Below, piece by piece: positions 7,468-12,941 of a stretch of DNA of 12,941 nucleotides (the first letter of the stretch is position 1; every line of letters begins with the position of its first letter). Origin of the DNA: Flavipsychrobacter stenotrophus (GTDB lineage: Bacteria; Bacteroidota; Bacteroidia; Chitinophagales; Chitinophagaceae). A program made the position numbers and the translations under genes. Location: assembly GCA_947379685.1 (NCBI GenBank), contig CANCOG010000077.1:1-12941 (forward strand), written 5' to 3'. Under the pieces are notes generated by a model. That model did not search any database. It worked only from the letters and a program-made list of their open reading frames with translations, and was not told the origin of the DNA.

Positions 7468-8568
7468 TTATTGTAAAACCGGCTTGCCTTCATAAGTAAC
7501 CGTTTTCAGCAACGCATCTCCAACGCTAACAGCCTTTGCAGAAAGCGGGGCATAGTTAAGTGGTGAGCTGTACTGCTGACCATCATGAACCATCCACTGA
7601 ATCATAGTCAGCATTTTCTTAACCTTGTCAGCTGAACGGTTATTGTACTTCTGCTCAGTGTAAATAATAACCCATGAAAGACCACTGATAGGGTAACCAT
7701 CAGCTGCTTCTGTATTAGTCAAAGAAACTTTGCCATCAGCAGGAATTTCAATATTTGCTGCTGCAGTTACGCTGGAAATAGAAGGTGTGATAAAGGCACC
7801 TGCTTTGTTCTGCATTTTTGCATAAGCCATACCATTCTGAATTGCATAAGCCAACTCAATGTAACCTATAGAACCCGGAGTCTGCTTGATAAGACCGGCA
7901 ACACCTTCGTTACCCTTACCGCCCAAACCTGCAGGCCAGTTAACTGAAGAACCCTTACCAACCTTGGTTTCCCAATCCTTGTTCACCTTAGTAAGGTAAG
8001 TAGTAAAGATATTTGAAGTACCGCTACCATCAGAACGGTGTGCGATCGTGATATCTAATGCAGGCAATTTCACGCCTTTGTTGATCGCTGCAATTTTTGC
8101 GTCATTCCATTTCTTAATGTTGCCGAGGAATATGTTTGCCAAAACGTCTGGAGTCAGCATCAATGTATCCTTAACGTCTGGCAGGTTGTAGCTCAATACT
8201 ACTGCACCTGCAGTTACCGGAATATGAACTGCTGCGCCGGTTAATGCCTTCGCCTGGTCATCGCTCAACGGAGCATCAGATGCACCAAAATCAACCGTTT
8301 TGTCAGTCAGAGCCTTGATACCACCACCTGAACCAATTGATTGGTAATTAACTTTAAGCCCGGTGTTTTTGTTGTATTCTGAAAATTGCTTTGAGAACAA
8401 AGGATTATCAAATGTACTACCAGCACCCAAAATGGTGTTGTCTTCTCCCTTTGAAGCACTGCTATCAGCTCCCGATCCTGAACCTGATCCGTTACAACTT
8501 GTCAGCATCATACCACCGGAAATTGTCAATGCCAGTGCCGCAAGGGCCAAATTTTTCATCAATTTCAT
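7468..8568 (-). CDS. pstS: Phosphate-binding lipoprotein PstS
   Basis: This 366-residue periplasmic binding protein delivers phosphate to PstC/PstA. The N-terminus is a lipoprotein signal: MKLMKNLALAALAL, then lipobox LTSC with acylated C25, followed by a Gly/Ser linker (about 26-40). Ligand-loop motifs of the family are intact: GAGSTF at 48-53, SIGSGGG at 77-83, DFGASDAPL at 93-101 and HRSDGSGTS at 177-185, the last carrying the conserved Arg and Ser/Gly/Thr phosphate ligands. EGVAGLIKQTPGSIGYIE at 221-238 is another family signature. The length fits lipoprotein PstS. It starts 39 bases after the porin stop, in an A-rich leader (TAAAAAATAAGTT before the ATG), and is followed 17 bases later by pstC. 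Being tethered by lipid, it would sit on a membrane facing the periplasm. Confidence 0.96.
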   Translation of the reverse strand: MKLMKNLALAALALTISGGMMLTSCNGSGSGSGADSSASKGEDNTILGAGSTFDNPLFSKQFSEYNKNTGLKVNYQSIGSGGGIKALTDKTVDFGASDAPLSDDQAKALTGAAVHIPVTAGAVVLSYNLPDVKDTLMLTPDVLANIFLGNIKKWNDAKIAAINKGVKLPALDITIAHRSDGSGTSNIFTTYLTKVNKDWETKVGKGSSVNWPAGLGGKGNEGVAGLIKQTPGSIGYIELAYAIQNGMAYAKMQNKAGAFITPSISSVTAAANIEIPADGKVSLTNTEAADGYPISGLSWVIIYTEQKYNNRSADKVKKMLTMIQWMVHDGQQYSSPLNYAPLSAKAVSVGDALLKTVTYEGKPVLQ

Positions 8569-8607
8569 AACTTATTTTTTACTTTTAAATTTTTGTTTAG
8601 TTGTTTT

Positions 8608-9930
8608 TTATTTTCCGTAAATATAAAAGAAGGTAATGCGATATACTGCATCGGTACCCTTCGAGGCGCTCGCATTAGCGTTAAGACTGTATTTGTCGGC
8701 AGAAAGAGCACAGTCATAGGTATTTAACCATACGTTTGGCATAATATGCACATTTTTAACCGGAGTAAAGTCGAAACCAAAGGTTACAAACTGTTCCTTA
8801 GTGGTTGGGTCATACTGTGGCGTGAGCGACTGATATTTTACTGCACCCAATGCAGCGTCACCAGTTACATTACTCAAATTGCCGCTAGGGTCATAATTGT
8901 CATAACGGGCAAAGAAACCAACTTTGTCTTTGTAAACTCTTCCCTTAGCAAATGCAGAGAAGATCATAGCTTTATTGGTGCGATAATATGTTTTGCCATC
9001 TTTTCCGGTTACCTGAAGATCACCCATGATTGTATTCATAGCGGCTTCTACGCCAACGGTGAATTTTGGTACGGTATAACCAACAAATAACTTGGTCATT
9101 GCACGGTCGTGATGAAACTGGCCAGCCTTTTGAGCAACTACATTAGTCCAGTTAAGTTTCTGGTAATCCTGATAAAGGTCAACCACCAGTTTCTTGTTCA
9201 TGAACTTGGCGAAAAGGTCTCCATAAAACGCCTTGAACATGTCATTTTCCGGCCTTGCGCTCTGCCCATTCGCCACCATAGCTATATATCCGAAATTTCC
9301 GTTTTTATCGAATGTGCCCTGTAATGCAGCACCGAAATCGAATGAAGGAGTACGCCTGATATCAATTGCAACCCTTTCAATAGCACGATAACCCCACAAT
9401 TCTTCTGAAGTTTGCGCATTTTTTCCGGTTTTAGCGTAGCCGGGTGTATTAAACTGACCAATTACAAGGTCGGCATTTTTATAAATATTCTTCCAGCGTA
9501 CGTTTGCTATTTTTACATAAGGGGCAAACTTATTATCTGCAAGCACGTCCCCCGTACCCTGTCCTAACACTCCGGCTGCGATATCATCTTCCGCAGCCAA
9601 TACGAATTCAGCAGAAAACTTAGGTGAAATCTCGTAATTGTAACCGAGGTAAACACGGCGAAACTGAAACAAATTGGAGTTAACGGGAATCCTGGTGTAC
9701 TGATTGCTACCACCGCGGCCTCCACCATTTATTGTATCGCCCGATCCTTTGTAGGCAAGATCACCAAAAGCGTAGCCCCATAATTTACCGCTTGGAACAA
9801 ATTCCGGAGCAGAAGCAGGGGTTTCACCAACAGCCATTGCAGGTGGTGTAGAAGATTGTGCCAGGGCTGCACCAGCCAACGGAAGACACAATGCGAAACA
9901 AGTACTAACCTTAAATAAAAATTGCCTCAT
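8608..9930 (-). CDS. Outer-membrane porin, Porin_O_P-like (putative phosphate porin)
   Basis: This 440-residue protein has a signal peptide (MRQFLFKVSTCFALCLPLAG, probable cleavage after ALA at 24) and then many short alternating strands rich in Tyr, Phe, Lys and Gly, as in an outer-membrane beta-barrel (for example FQFRRVYLGYNYEISPKFSAE, VDLYQDYQKLNWT, KVGFFARYDNYDPSGN). Motifs such as RRVYLGYNYEI and FFARYDNYDP are typical of bacterial porins of the phosphate-selective O/P type; the assignment rests on these and on context, since selectivity cannot be read directly. It is the first gene of the Pst cluster, 39 bases before pstS, so its likely task is phosphate entry across the outer membrane. 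The message would start within 9931-10000, downstream of an 11-bp repeat array. The start ATG 9930 gives the only sensible signal peptide. Confidence 0.85.
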   Translation of the reverse strand: MRQFLFKVSTCFALCLPLAGAALAQSSTPPAMAVGETPASAPEFVPSGKLWGYAFGDLAYKGSGDTINGGGRGGSNQYTRIPVNSNLFQFRRVYLGYNYEISPKFSAEFVLAAEDDIAAGVLGQGTGDVLADNKFAPYVKIANVRWKNIYKNADLVIGQFNTPGYAKTGKNAQTSEELWGYRAIERVAIDIRRTPSFDFGAALQGTFDKNGNFGYIAMVANGQSARPENDMFKAFYGDLFAKFMNKKLVVDLYQDYQKLNWTNVVAQKAGQFHHDRAMTKLFVGYTVPKFTVGVEAAMNTIMGDLQVTGKDGKTYYRTNKAMIFSAFAKGRVYKDKVGFFARYDNYDPSGNLSNVTGDAALGAVKYQSLTPQYDPTTKEQFVTFGFDFTPVKNVHIMPNVWLNTYDCALSADKYSLNANASASKGTDAVYRITFFYIYGK

Positions 9931-9968
9931 TTTTAAATATCTTTAAATTTTAGGCAAAGGAAGCCCAC

Positions 9969-9982
9969 TAGGATTACTCCTA
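9969..9982 (-). other. Small hairpin in the porin leader
   Basis: In the minus-strand RNA, UAGGA-GUAA-UCCUA forms a perfect 5-bp stem capped by a GNRA-type GUAA loop, 39 bases before the porin start codon. It is short and AU-closed, with no covariation evidence, so it is only a structural possibility, perhaps a 5' leader stabiliser or nothing. Confidence 0.25.
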
Positions 9983-9990
9983 TGTTACCG

Positions 9991-9998
9991 CAATATTA
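9991..9998 (-). promoter_or_regulatory. Candidate -7 element for the porin-pst operon
   Basis: Read on the minus strand this is TAATATTG, matching the Bacteroidota -7 box TAnnTTTG at all but one position, 60 bases upstream of the porin ATG. No TTTG is found at the matching -33 distance. That would fit a promoter relying on an activator such as PhoB, with the repeat array centred about 65 bases further upstream. The call is tentative. Confidence 0.3.
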
Positions 9999-10037
9999 AT
10001 TTAATGTTAACACCCCTGAGTGTTCTAACAGAGTGCA

Positions 10038-10081
10038 AAGAAATTAAAGCAACATTAAGGGAATGCTAAGGCAACATTAAG
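10038..10081 (-). promoter_or_regulatory. 11-bp-periodic direct repeats, putative PhoB-type operator
   Basis: Four consecutive 11-base units are seen on the minus strand: CTTAATGTTGC (10081-10071), CTTAGCATTCC (10070-10060), CTTAATGTTGC (10059-10049) and TTTAATTTCTT (10048-10038). Units 1 and 3 are identical, unit 2 shares CTTA and the last C, and unit 4 shares TTAAT. An exact 11-base period is the hallmark of OmpR/PhoB-family sites, where two 11-bp half-sites make one Pho box. The position, 108 bases upstream of the porin that leads the pst genes, makes PhoB the natural regulator. The unit sequence is not the enterobacterial one, so the regulator assignment is inference; the periodic repeat itself is directly visible. 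Confidence 0.6.
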
Positions 10082-10093
10082 CCATTGTTATTA

Positions 10094-10115
10094 ATGTCAC
10101 GGCTTTGTCATTAAA
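10094..10115 (+). promoter_or_regulatory. Putative Pho box resembling the enterobacterial consensus
   Basis: Two abutting 11-base half-sites on the + strand, ATGTCACGGCT and TTGTCATTAAA, share TGTCA at exact 11-base spacing. The second half matches the E. coli half-site CTGTCATAAAT at eight of eleven positions, the first less well. It lies 12 bases beyond the repeat array upstream of the porin. Its orientation points toward the possible small gene at 10186 rather than toward the porin, so it may serve either direction. Confidence 0.45.
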
Positions 10116-10185
10116 CGGAACAAAACGACAATTTGAGGGCCGGAAAACCCTACAAAAATTAGAATGGAACACTATTTGACGAAAT

Positions 10186-10311
10186 ATGACAGAAAAGCCT
10201 AAAACAACGCCTGCCTTTGAAAAGCACGATAAGAGGGTAAAACTTCTTGCTCTGGCGCAGCATTTCAACAGCAGGAATACCGAACGAGTTGCTAACATTA
10301 TGCAACATTAA
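10186..10311 (+). CDS. Possible small protein, 41 residues
   Basis: An ATG at 10186 opens 41 codons to a TAA at 10309-10311. The product is polar and basic at first (MTEKPKTTPAFEKHDKRVK), then has a plausible amphipathic helix (LLALAQHFNSRNTERVANIM). There is no signal peptide or membrane segment, and no family is recognised. It is divergent from the porin-pst operon and lies 70 bases past a Pho-box-like site; the methyltransferase gene converges on it 31 bases downstream. The rest of this 412-base intergenic region (9931-10342) holds only the regulatory sites listed. There is no Shine-Dalgarno, which is normal in this phylum. The length is short enough for chance, so this is a candidate only. 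An opposite-strand reading of the same region looks less like protein. Confidence 0.35.
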   Translation: MTEKPKTTPAFEKHDKRVKLLALAQHFNSRNTERVANIMQH

Positions 10312-10342
10312 AGCATCTATTTCTTACTCACAAAAGCTGTGT

Positions 10343-11071
10343 TTACTCTTTTTTCTTGGCTATTAGATGCACCATGCCATTAATAGACTTATGTTCCAAA
10401 ACATCCATGTCATTTTCCTCAAGCAGAGACTCCACATATTGCGGTGAAACCCGGAGCTTGAAGTAGGAACTGTCCTTCAACTTCCAACCATGGGCTGTTT
10501 TATAATGCAATAAGTCCGTGACTTTCACAGAAAGTGGCTCATAAAAAAGGCAGCAGGTAAGGATTTTGTCTTCATCACTTTTAACTTGGAGAAATTTTGC
10601 ATCGCCGGGAGGCTCATGGGTATAGTCCCGAAACGAGAGTACCAGACGACCATGGGGAGAAAGTACTTCTGCACAATCGAGCAGCAAAACTTCCAGTTCC
10701 TCAAAAGTATCGAGATGGGTGAGCGTATCACCCATGCACGTAATGAGCTCTGGCCTTGGTTCGGCATGATCCCTGAGTGCTGTTATATTATCATTTACAG
10801 GTATTACCGAAAGCCCCCTGCTGTTTGTAACAAGTTCATTCAGGAGGTGCTGATTAAAATCTATTGCCTTGACAGAATACCCCAAACGTGCCAGTGATAC
10901 CGCATGCATGCCATGACCTGCACCCAGGTCTATTGCAGCTCCGTTAGTAAGCGGACGGATTCCATGCTCTTCAAAAAATGATTGCTGTTGCCTTTGCCCA
11001 GTCTCAAAGTCGCCTGTCATCCAGGAATAAAGTTCACCCAAATGACTATCATAGTGTTCCTTAGCCGTCAT
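10343..11071 (-). CDS. Class I SAM-dependent methyltransferase
   Basis: This 242-residue, probably cytoplasmic enzyme has a Rossmann-fold S-adenosylmethionine domain. Motif I is IDLGAGHGMHA (47-57), followed at the end of strand 2 by AIDF (69-72, with D71 positioned for the ribose hydroxyls), then CMGDTLTHL (112-120) as the motif II/III region and GRLVLSFRDY (141-150) as the later core strand. The N-terminal MTAKEHYDSHLGELYSWMTG resembles the YDxxA..Y-type lid of small-molecule methyltransferases such as the methyltransf_25/11 groups. The substrate cannot be inferred. It lies 52 bases downstream of the secreted repeat protein on the same strand, so cotranscription is possible but a functional link is not evident. 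ATG 11071 puts the motifs at usual distances. Confidence 0.88.
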   Translation of the reverse strand: MTAKEHYDSHLGELYSWMTGDFETGQRQQQSFFEEHGIRPLTNGAAIDLGAGHGMHAVSLARLGYSVKAIDFNQHLLNELVTNSRGLSVIPVNDNITALRDHAEPRPELITCMGDTLTHLDTFEELEVLLLDCAEVLSPHGRLVLSFRDYTHEPPGDAKFLQVKSDEDKILTCCLFYEPLSVKVTDLLHYKTAHGWKLKDSSYFKLRVSPQYVESLLEENDMDVLEHKSINGMVHLIAKKKE

Positions 11072-11123
11072 AAATGCAATGGTTTATTGTCATATTGCAC
11101 GCTTAATGTAGGTTAAAGTCGTG

Positions 11124-12941
11124 CTATTCAGTTTTTATCATATGCAAAAACCGTGCCCCCGAAGCTGTAACTACTCTTACCAGATAATGCCCGGTGGGTA
11201 TTCCCGGTGGAAGCTGTATACTTCTATGCAATACACCTTGCACAGGCTGAACATCACAGGTGTACATAACCTTGCCAGTCATATCCGCAACTGAAACATG
11301 AATAGCCTCCCCATTATTTCCTCCAACCCTGCCAGTTAGTTCAAAACTACCTGTATTAGGATTAGGGGAAATGGCCATACCGAAGACCATATCACTATTA
11401 TCTGCAACTCCCAAAAAGACAGGGTCTATGACAATGGTATTCGTATGGTTAAATGGTGACAATGCACAGGGAATATTACAACTCACAACACAAAACACTG
11501 TATCTCTTTTTAACACATCGAGCGCATAACTGGAATTGGTGGCTCCGGAAACGGGAGTTCCATTGCGAAACCATTGGTATAACGGTGCCGACCCGCATAA
11601 AGTGAGATTAGCTGTAAATGTAATAACCTCTCCAGGGTAAGTAGCAGTATCAGCCGGACTGGCAAGAATGCTCGCTACCGGTATCAGGGGAGGGTTAGTA
11701 TGAAAAGTAATCGTATCGCCCGCCACGGTATCCGCTAATGCACATTGATAATTGCTGATGAGTACACAGTGTATTGCGTCTCCGGCCAGAGGACTATAGG
11801 CAAACGGATTTCCAGTTCCAATCAGTGTAGCTGATCTTCTCCATTGAAAAACCGGTGCCGACCCACCGTTTAACGGCGTAGCCACAAATGTAACCAGGTC
11901 ACCCACACAAATATTGGAATCTGGGACTAAAAGGGTAGAAACAGAAGGCATAACCATGGTAGATACTGTGACGGTTCTGCTAACAGTAGTACCTCCACAG
12001 GCATTGTATACCGTATAATAAATGGTATCAACCCCGGGAGCAATACCGGAAACCGTCCCTCCTGTCACAGAGGCAAAACCATTGCTTGCAGACCAGGTCC
12101 CCCCTGAGGTGGTATCTCCAAACATTATCATCTCTCCTTGGCAAACTACAGCCGGTCCGGTAATTGCTCCAACGACAGGCAGGTGGCCAATAGAAATTAC
12201 TTTTCTGGCGACCGCAGTGCCGCAAGTGGTATTTACTGTATAATATACTGTGTCGCTCCCTGATGCAATTCCTGTAACAACACCGCCCGAAATGGTAGCA
12301 TGAGCGTTGGATACTGTCCATGCACCTCCCGAAATGGTATCAGTTAAGGAAATTGAATCACCCGGACAAACAGACGAGAGCCCATTAATTCCCCCTGCAT
12401 TAGGCAAGGGAATTATTGTAAGCAATCGGGTGACCGTGGTTGTTGCACAAATACCGGCGACCGTATAACTTATTGTATCGGTTCCGGCTGCGACACCATG
12501 AACAACTCCGGACGAAGAAACAACCGTGGCCAATGAGGGTGTGGAACTCGCCCAGGTTCCGCCAGAAATACTGTCTGTAAGCGTGATAGATGCTCCGGTG
12601 CATACACTTAGCGGTCCGGCAATACTACCAACCATTGGTGGACCTATAACAGTGACGGGGTAATTGATTGTAGCTGCTCCGCAAGAATTACTAAATGAAT
12701 ACCCAATAGTATCAGTACCCGGGGTTATGCCGGAAACAACTCCTGAAGCAGAAATTGAAGCATGGGTATTGGTGACTGCCCAGGTGCCCCCTGTAGCGGA
12801 CGGTGTAAGCGTAATCCCCGCCCCGGGGCAAACGGATGAAGACCCGGAGATTGAAATATGCGATGGCAATGGATTAATTACAAGTGGGAAAATTGCAATT
12901 GCACTGCCACAAATATTGGATACTGTATAATTAATTGTGTC
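11124..12941 (-). CDS. Secreted Ig-like repeat protein with T9SS C-terminal sorting domain, C-terminal part
   Basis: The frame is open to the right edge, so the N-terminus is missing; 605 residues are visible. The order is: the end of one repeat (1-23), four complete ~75-residue BIG2-like repeats (24-327), two Ig/PKD-like domains (about 332-419 and 420-508, with FQWRR and YQWFRNG as typical core-Trp strands), and a T9SS type A sorting domain (about 523-605, beginning ISPNPNTGSFELTG and containing DMTGKVMY and GIPTGHYLVRVVTASG). The sorting domain means export through the Sec pathway and then T9SS to the surface or medium. The repeats suggest a stalk or adhesin; there is no catalytic domain in the visible part. 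A TTG at 12869 is an ordinary Leu codon here, not a start, because the frame and the repeat pattern continue upstream. The 3' end lies 52 bases before the methyltransferase start. Confidence 0.92.
   Translation of the reverse strand, partial: DTINYTVSNICGSAIAIFPLVINPLPSHISISGSSSVCPGAGITLTPSATGGTWAVTNTHASISASGVVSGITPGTDTIGYSFSNSCGAATINYPVTVIGPPMVGSIAGPLSVCTGASITLTDSISGGTWASSTPSLATVVSSSGVVHGVAAGTDTISYTVAGICATTTVTRLLTIIPLPNAGGINGLSSVCPGDSISLTDTISGGAWTVSNAHATISGGVVTGIASGSDTVYYTVNTTCGTAVARKVISIGHLPVVGAITGPAVVCQGEMIMFGDTTSGGTWSASNGFASVTGGTVSGIAPGVDTIYYTVYNACGGTTVSRTVTVSTMVMPSVSTLLVPDSNICVGDLVTFVATPLNGGSAPVFQWRRSATLIGTGNPFAYSPLAGDAIHCVLISNYQCALADTVAGDTITFHTNPPLIPVASILASPADTATYPGEVITFTANLTLCGSAPLYQWFRNGTPVSGATNSSYALDVLKRDTVFCVVSCNIPCALSPFNHTNTIVIDPVFLGVADNSDMVFGMAISPNPNTGSFELTGRVGGNNGEAIHVSVADMTGKVMYTCDVQPVQGVLHRSIQLPPGIPTGHYLVRVVTASGARFLHMIKTE
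11961..12872 (-). repeat. Four tandem ~75-codon Ig-like repeats
   Basis: Units run 12872-12645 (76 codons), 12644-12411 (78), 12410-12186 (75) and 12185-11961 (75), with the tail of a further unit at the window edge. Each has the order: ISG..SVCxG, ITLTDS-like strand, SGGTW, G.VSGIAPGTDTI.YTV, then NxCG and a final VTV-type strand. The two cysteines recur at 76, 78 and 75-residue spacing, implying one disulfide per repeat. The units are similar in protein but diverged in DNA, so this is an old duplication rather than a recent one. Confidence 0.85.

Noticed and set aside
10077..10298. 73-codon frame on the minus strand upstream of the porin
   Set aside because: It overlaps the repeat array and the TGTCA pair, and its Cys/Phe/Arg-rich composition does not look like protein; the + strand 41-codon frame is the better candidate, though also weak.
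10586..10897. 103-codon + strand frame inside the methyltransferase gene
   Set aside because: The minus-strand frame carries clear SAM-binding motifs, so this is an antisense shadow.
12867..12869. TTG at 12869 as start of the repeat protein
   Set aside because: The frame stays open to the window edge and the repeat pattern (DTINYTVSNICG) continues upstream, so the gene is simply cut by the edge.
11961..12872. Regular ~225-base repeats as a CRISPR or noncoding satellite
   Set aside because: The period is far too long for CRISPR, the units are diverged at DNA level, and they are in one open frame coding for Ig-like modules.

Overview
The window most likely comes from a Bacteroidota chromosome, probably a Chitinophagales-like member. 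Evidence for this is a type IX secretion (T9SS) type A sorting domain on a large repeat protein, start regions without strong Shine-Dalgarno sequences, TAnnTTTG-like promoter candidates, and a Porin_O_P-like porin attached to the phosphate transporter. The lineage is an inference; no rRNA or other direct marker is present.

Layout, left to right. (1) Positions 3-863 (+) hold the 3' part of an unrecognised gene, whose reading appears to continue in another frame to 963. (2) Positions 1078-3903 (+) encode a complete DNA polymerase I with all three catalytic domains intact, followed by a strong hairpin at 3926-3953. (3) Positions 9930 down to 4017 (-) form a phosphate-acquisition cluster read right to left: outer-membrane porin, pstS, pstC, pstA, pstB, phoU. 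(4) Positions 9931-10342 are a 412-base intergenic region with an 11-bp-periodic direct-repeat array resembling PhoB sites, and a possible 41-codon gene on the + strand. (5) Positions 11071 down to 10343 (-) encode a class I SAM-dependent methyltransferase. (6) From the right edge down to 11124 (-) lies the C-terminal 605 residues of a secreted repeat protein with four complete ~75-residue Ig-like repeats, two further Ig/PKD-like domains and a T9SS sorting domain.

The phosphate genes read as one pathway. The porin would let anions cross the outer membrane, the PstS lipoprotein would capture phosphate in the periplasm, PstC/PstA form the inner-membrane channel, PstB hydrolyses ATP, and PhoU would report uptake status to a PhoR/PhoB-type system that is not encoded in this window. 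The repeat array upstream of the porin is the natural candidate for starvation control of the set.

I see no mobile element, CRISPR array, tRNA or rRNA. The gene content is mostly conventional. The parts most worth a second look are the Pho-box-like array with its possible divergent small gene, the apparent frameshift at the end of the first gene, and the cysteine-paired repeats of the surface protein.
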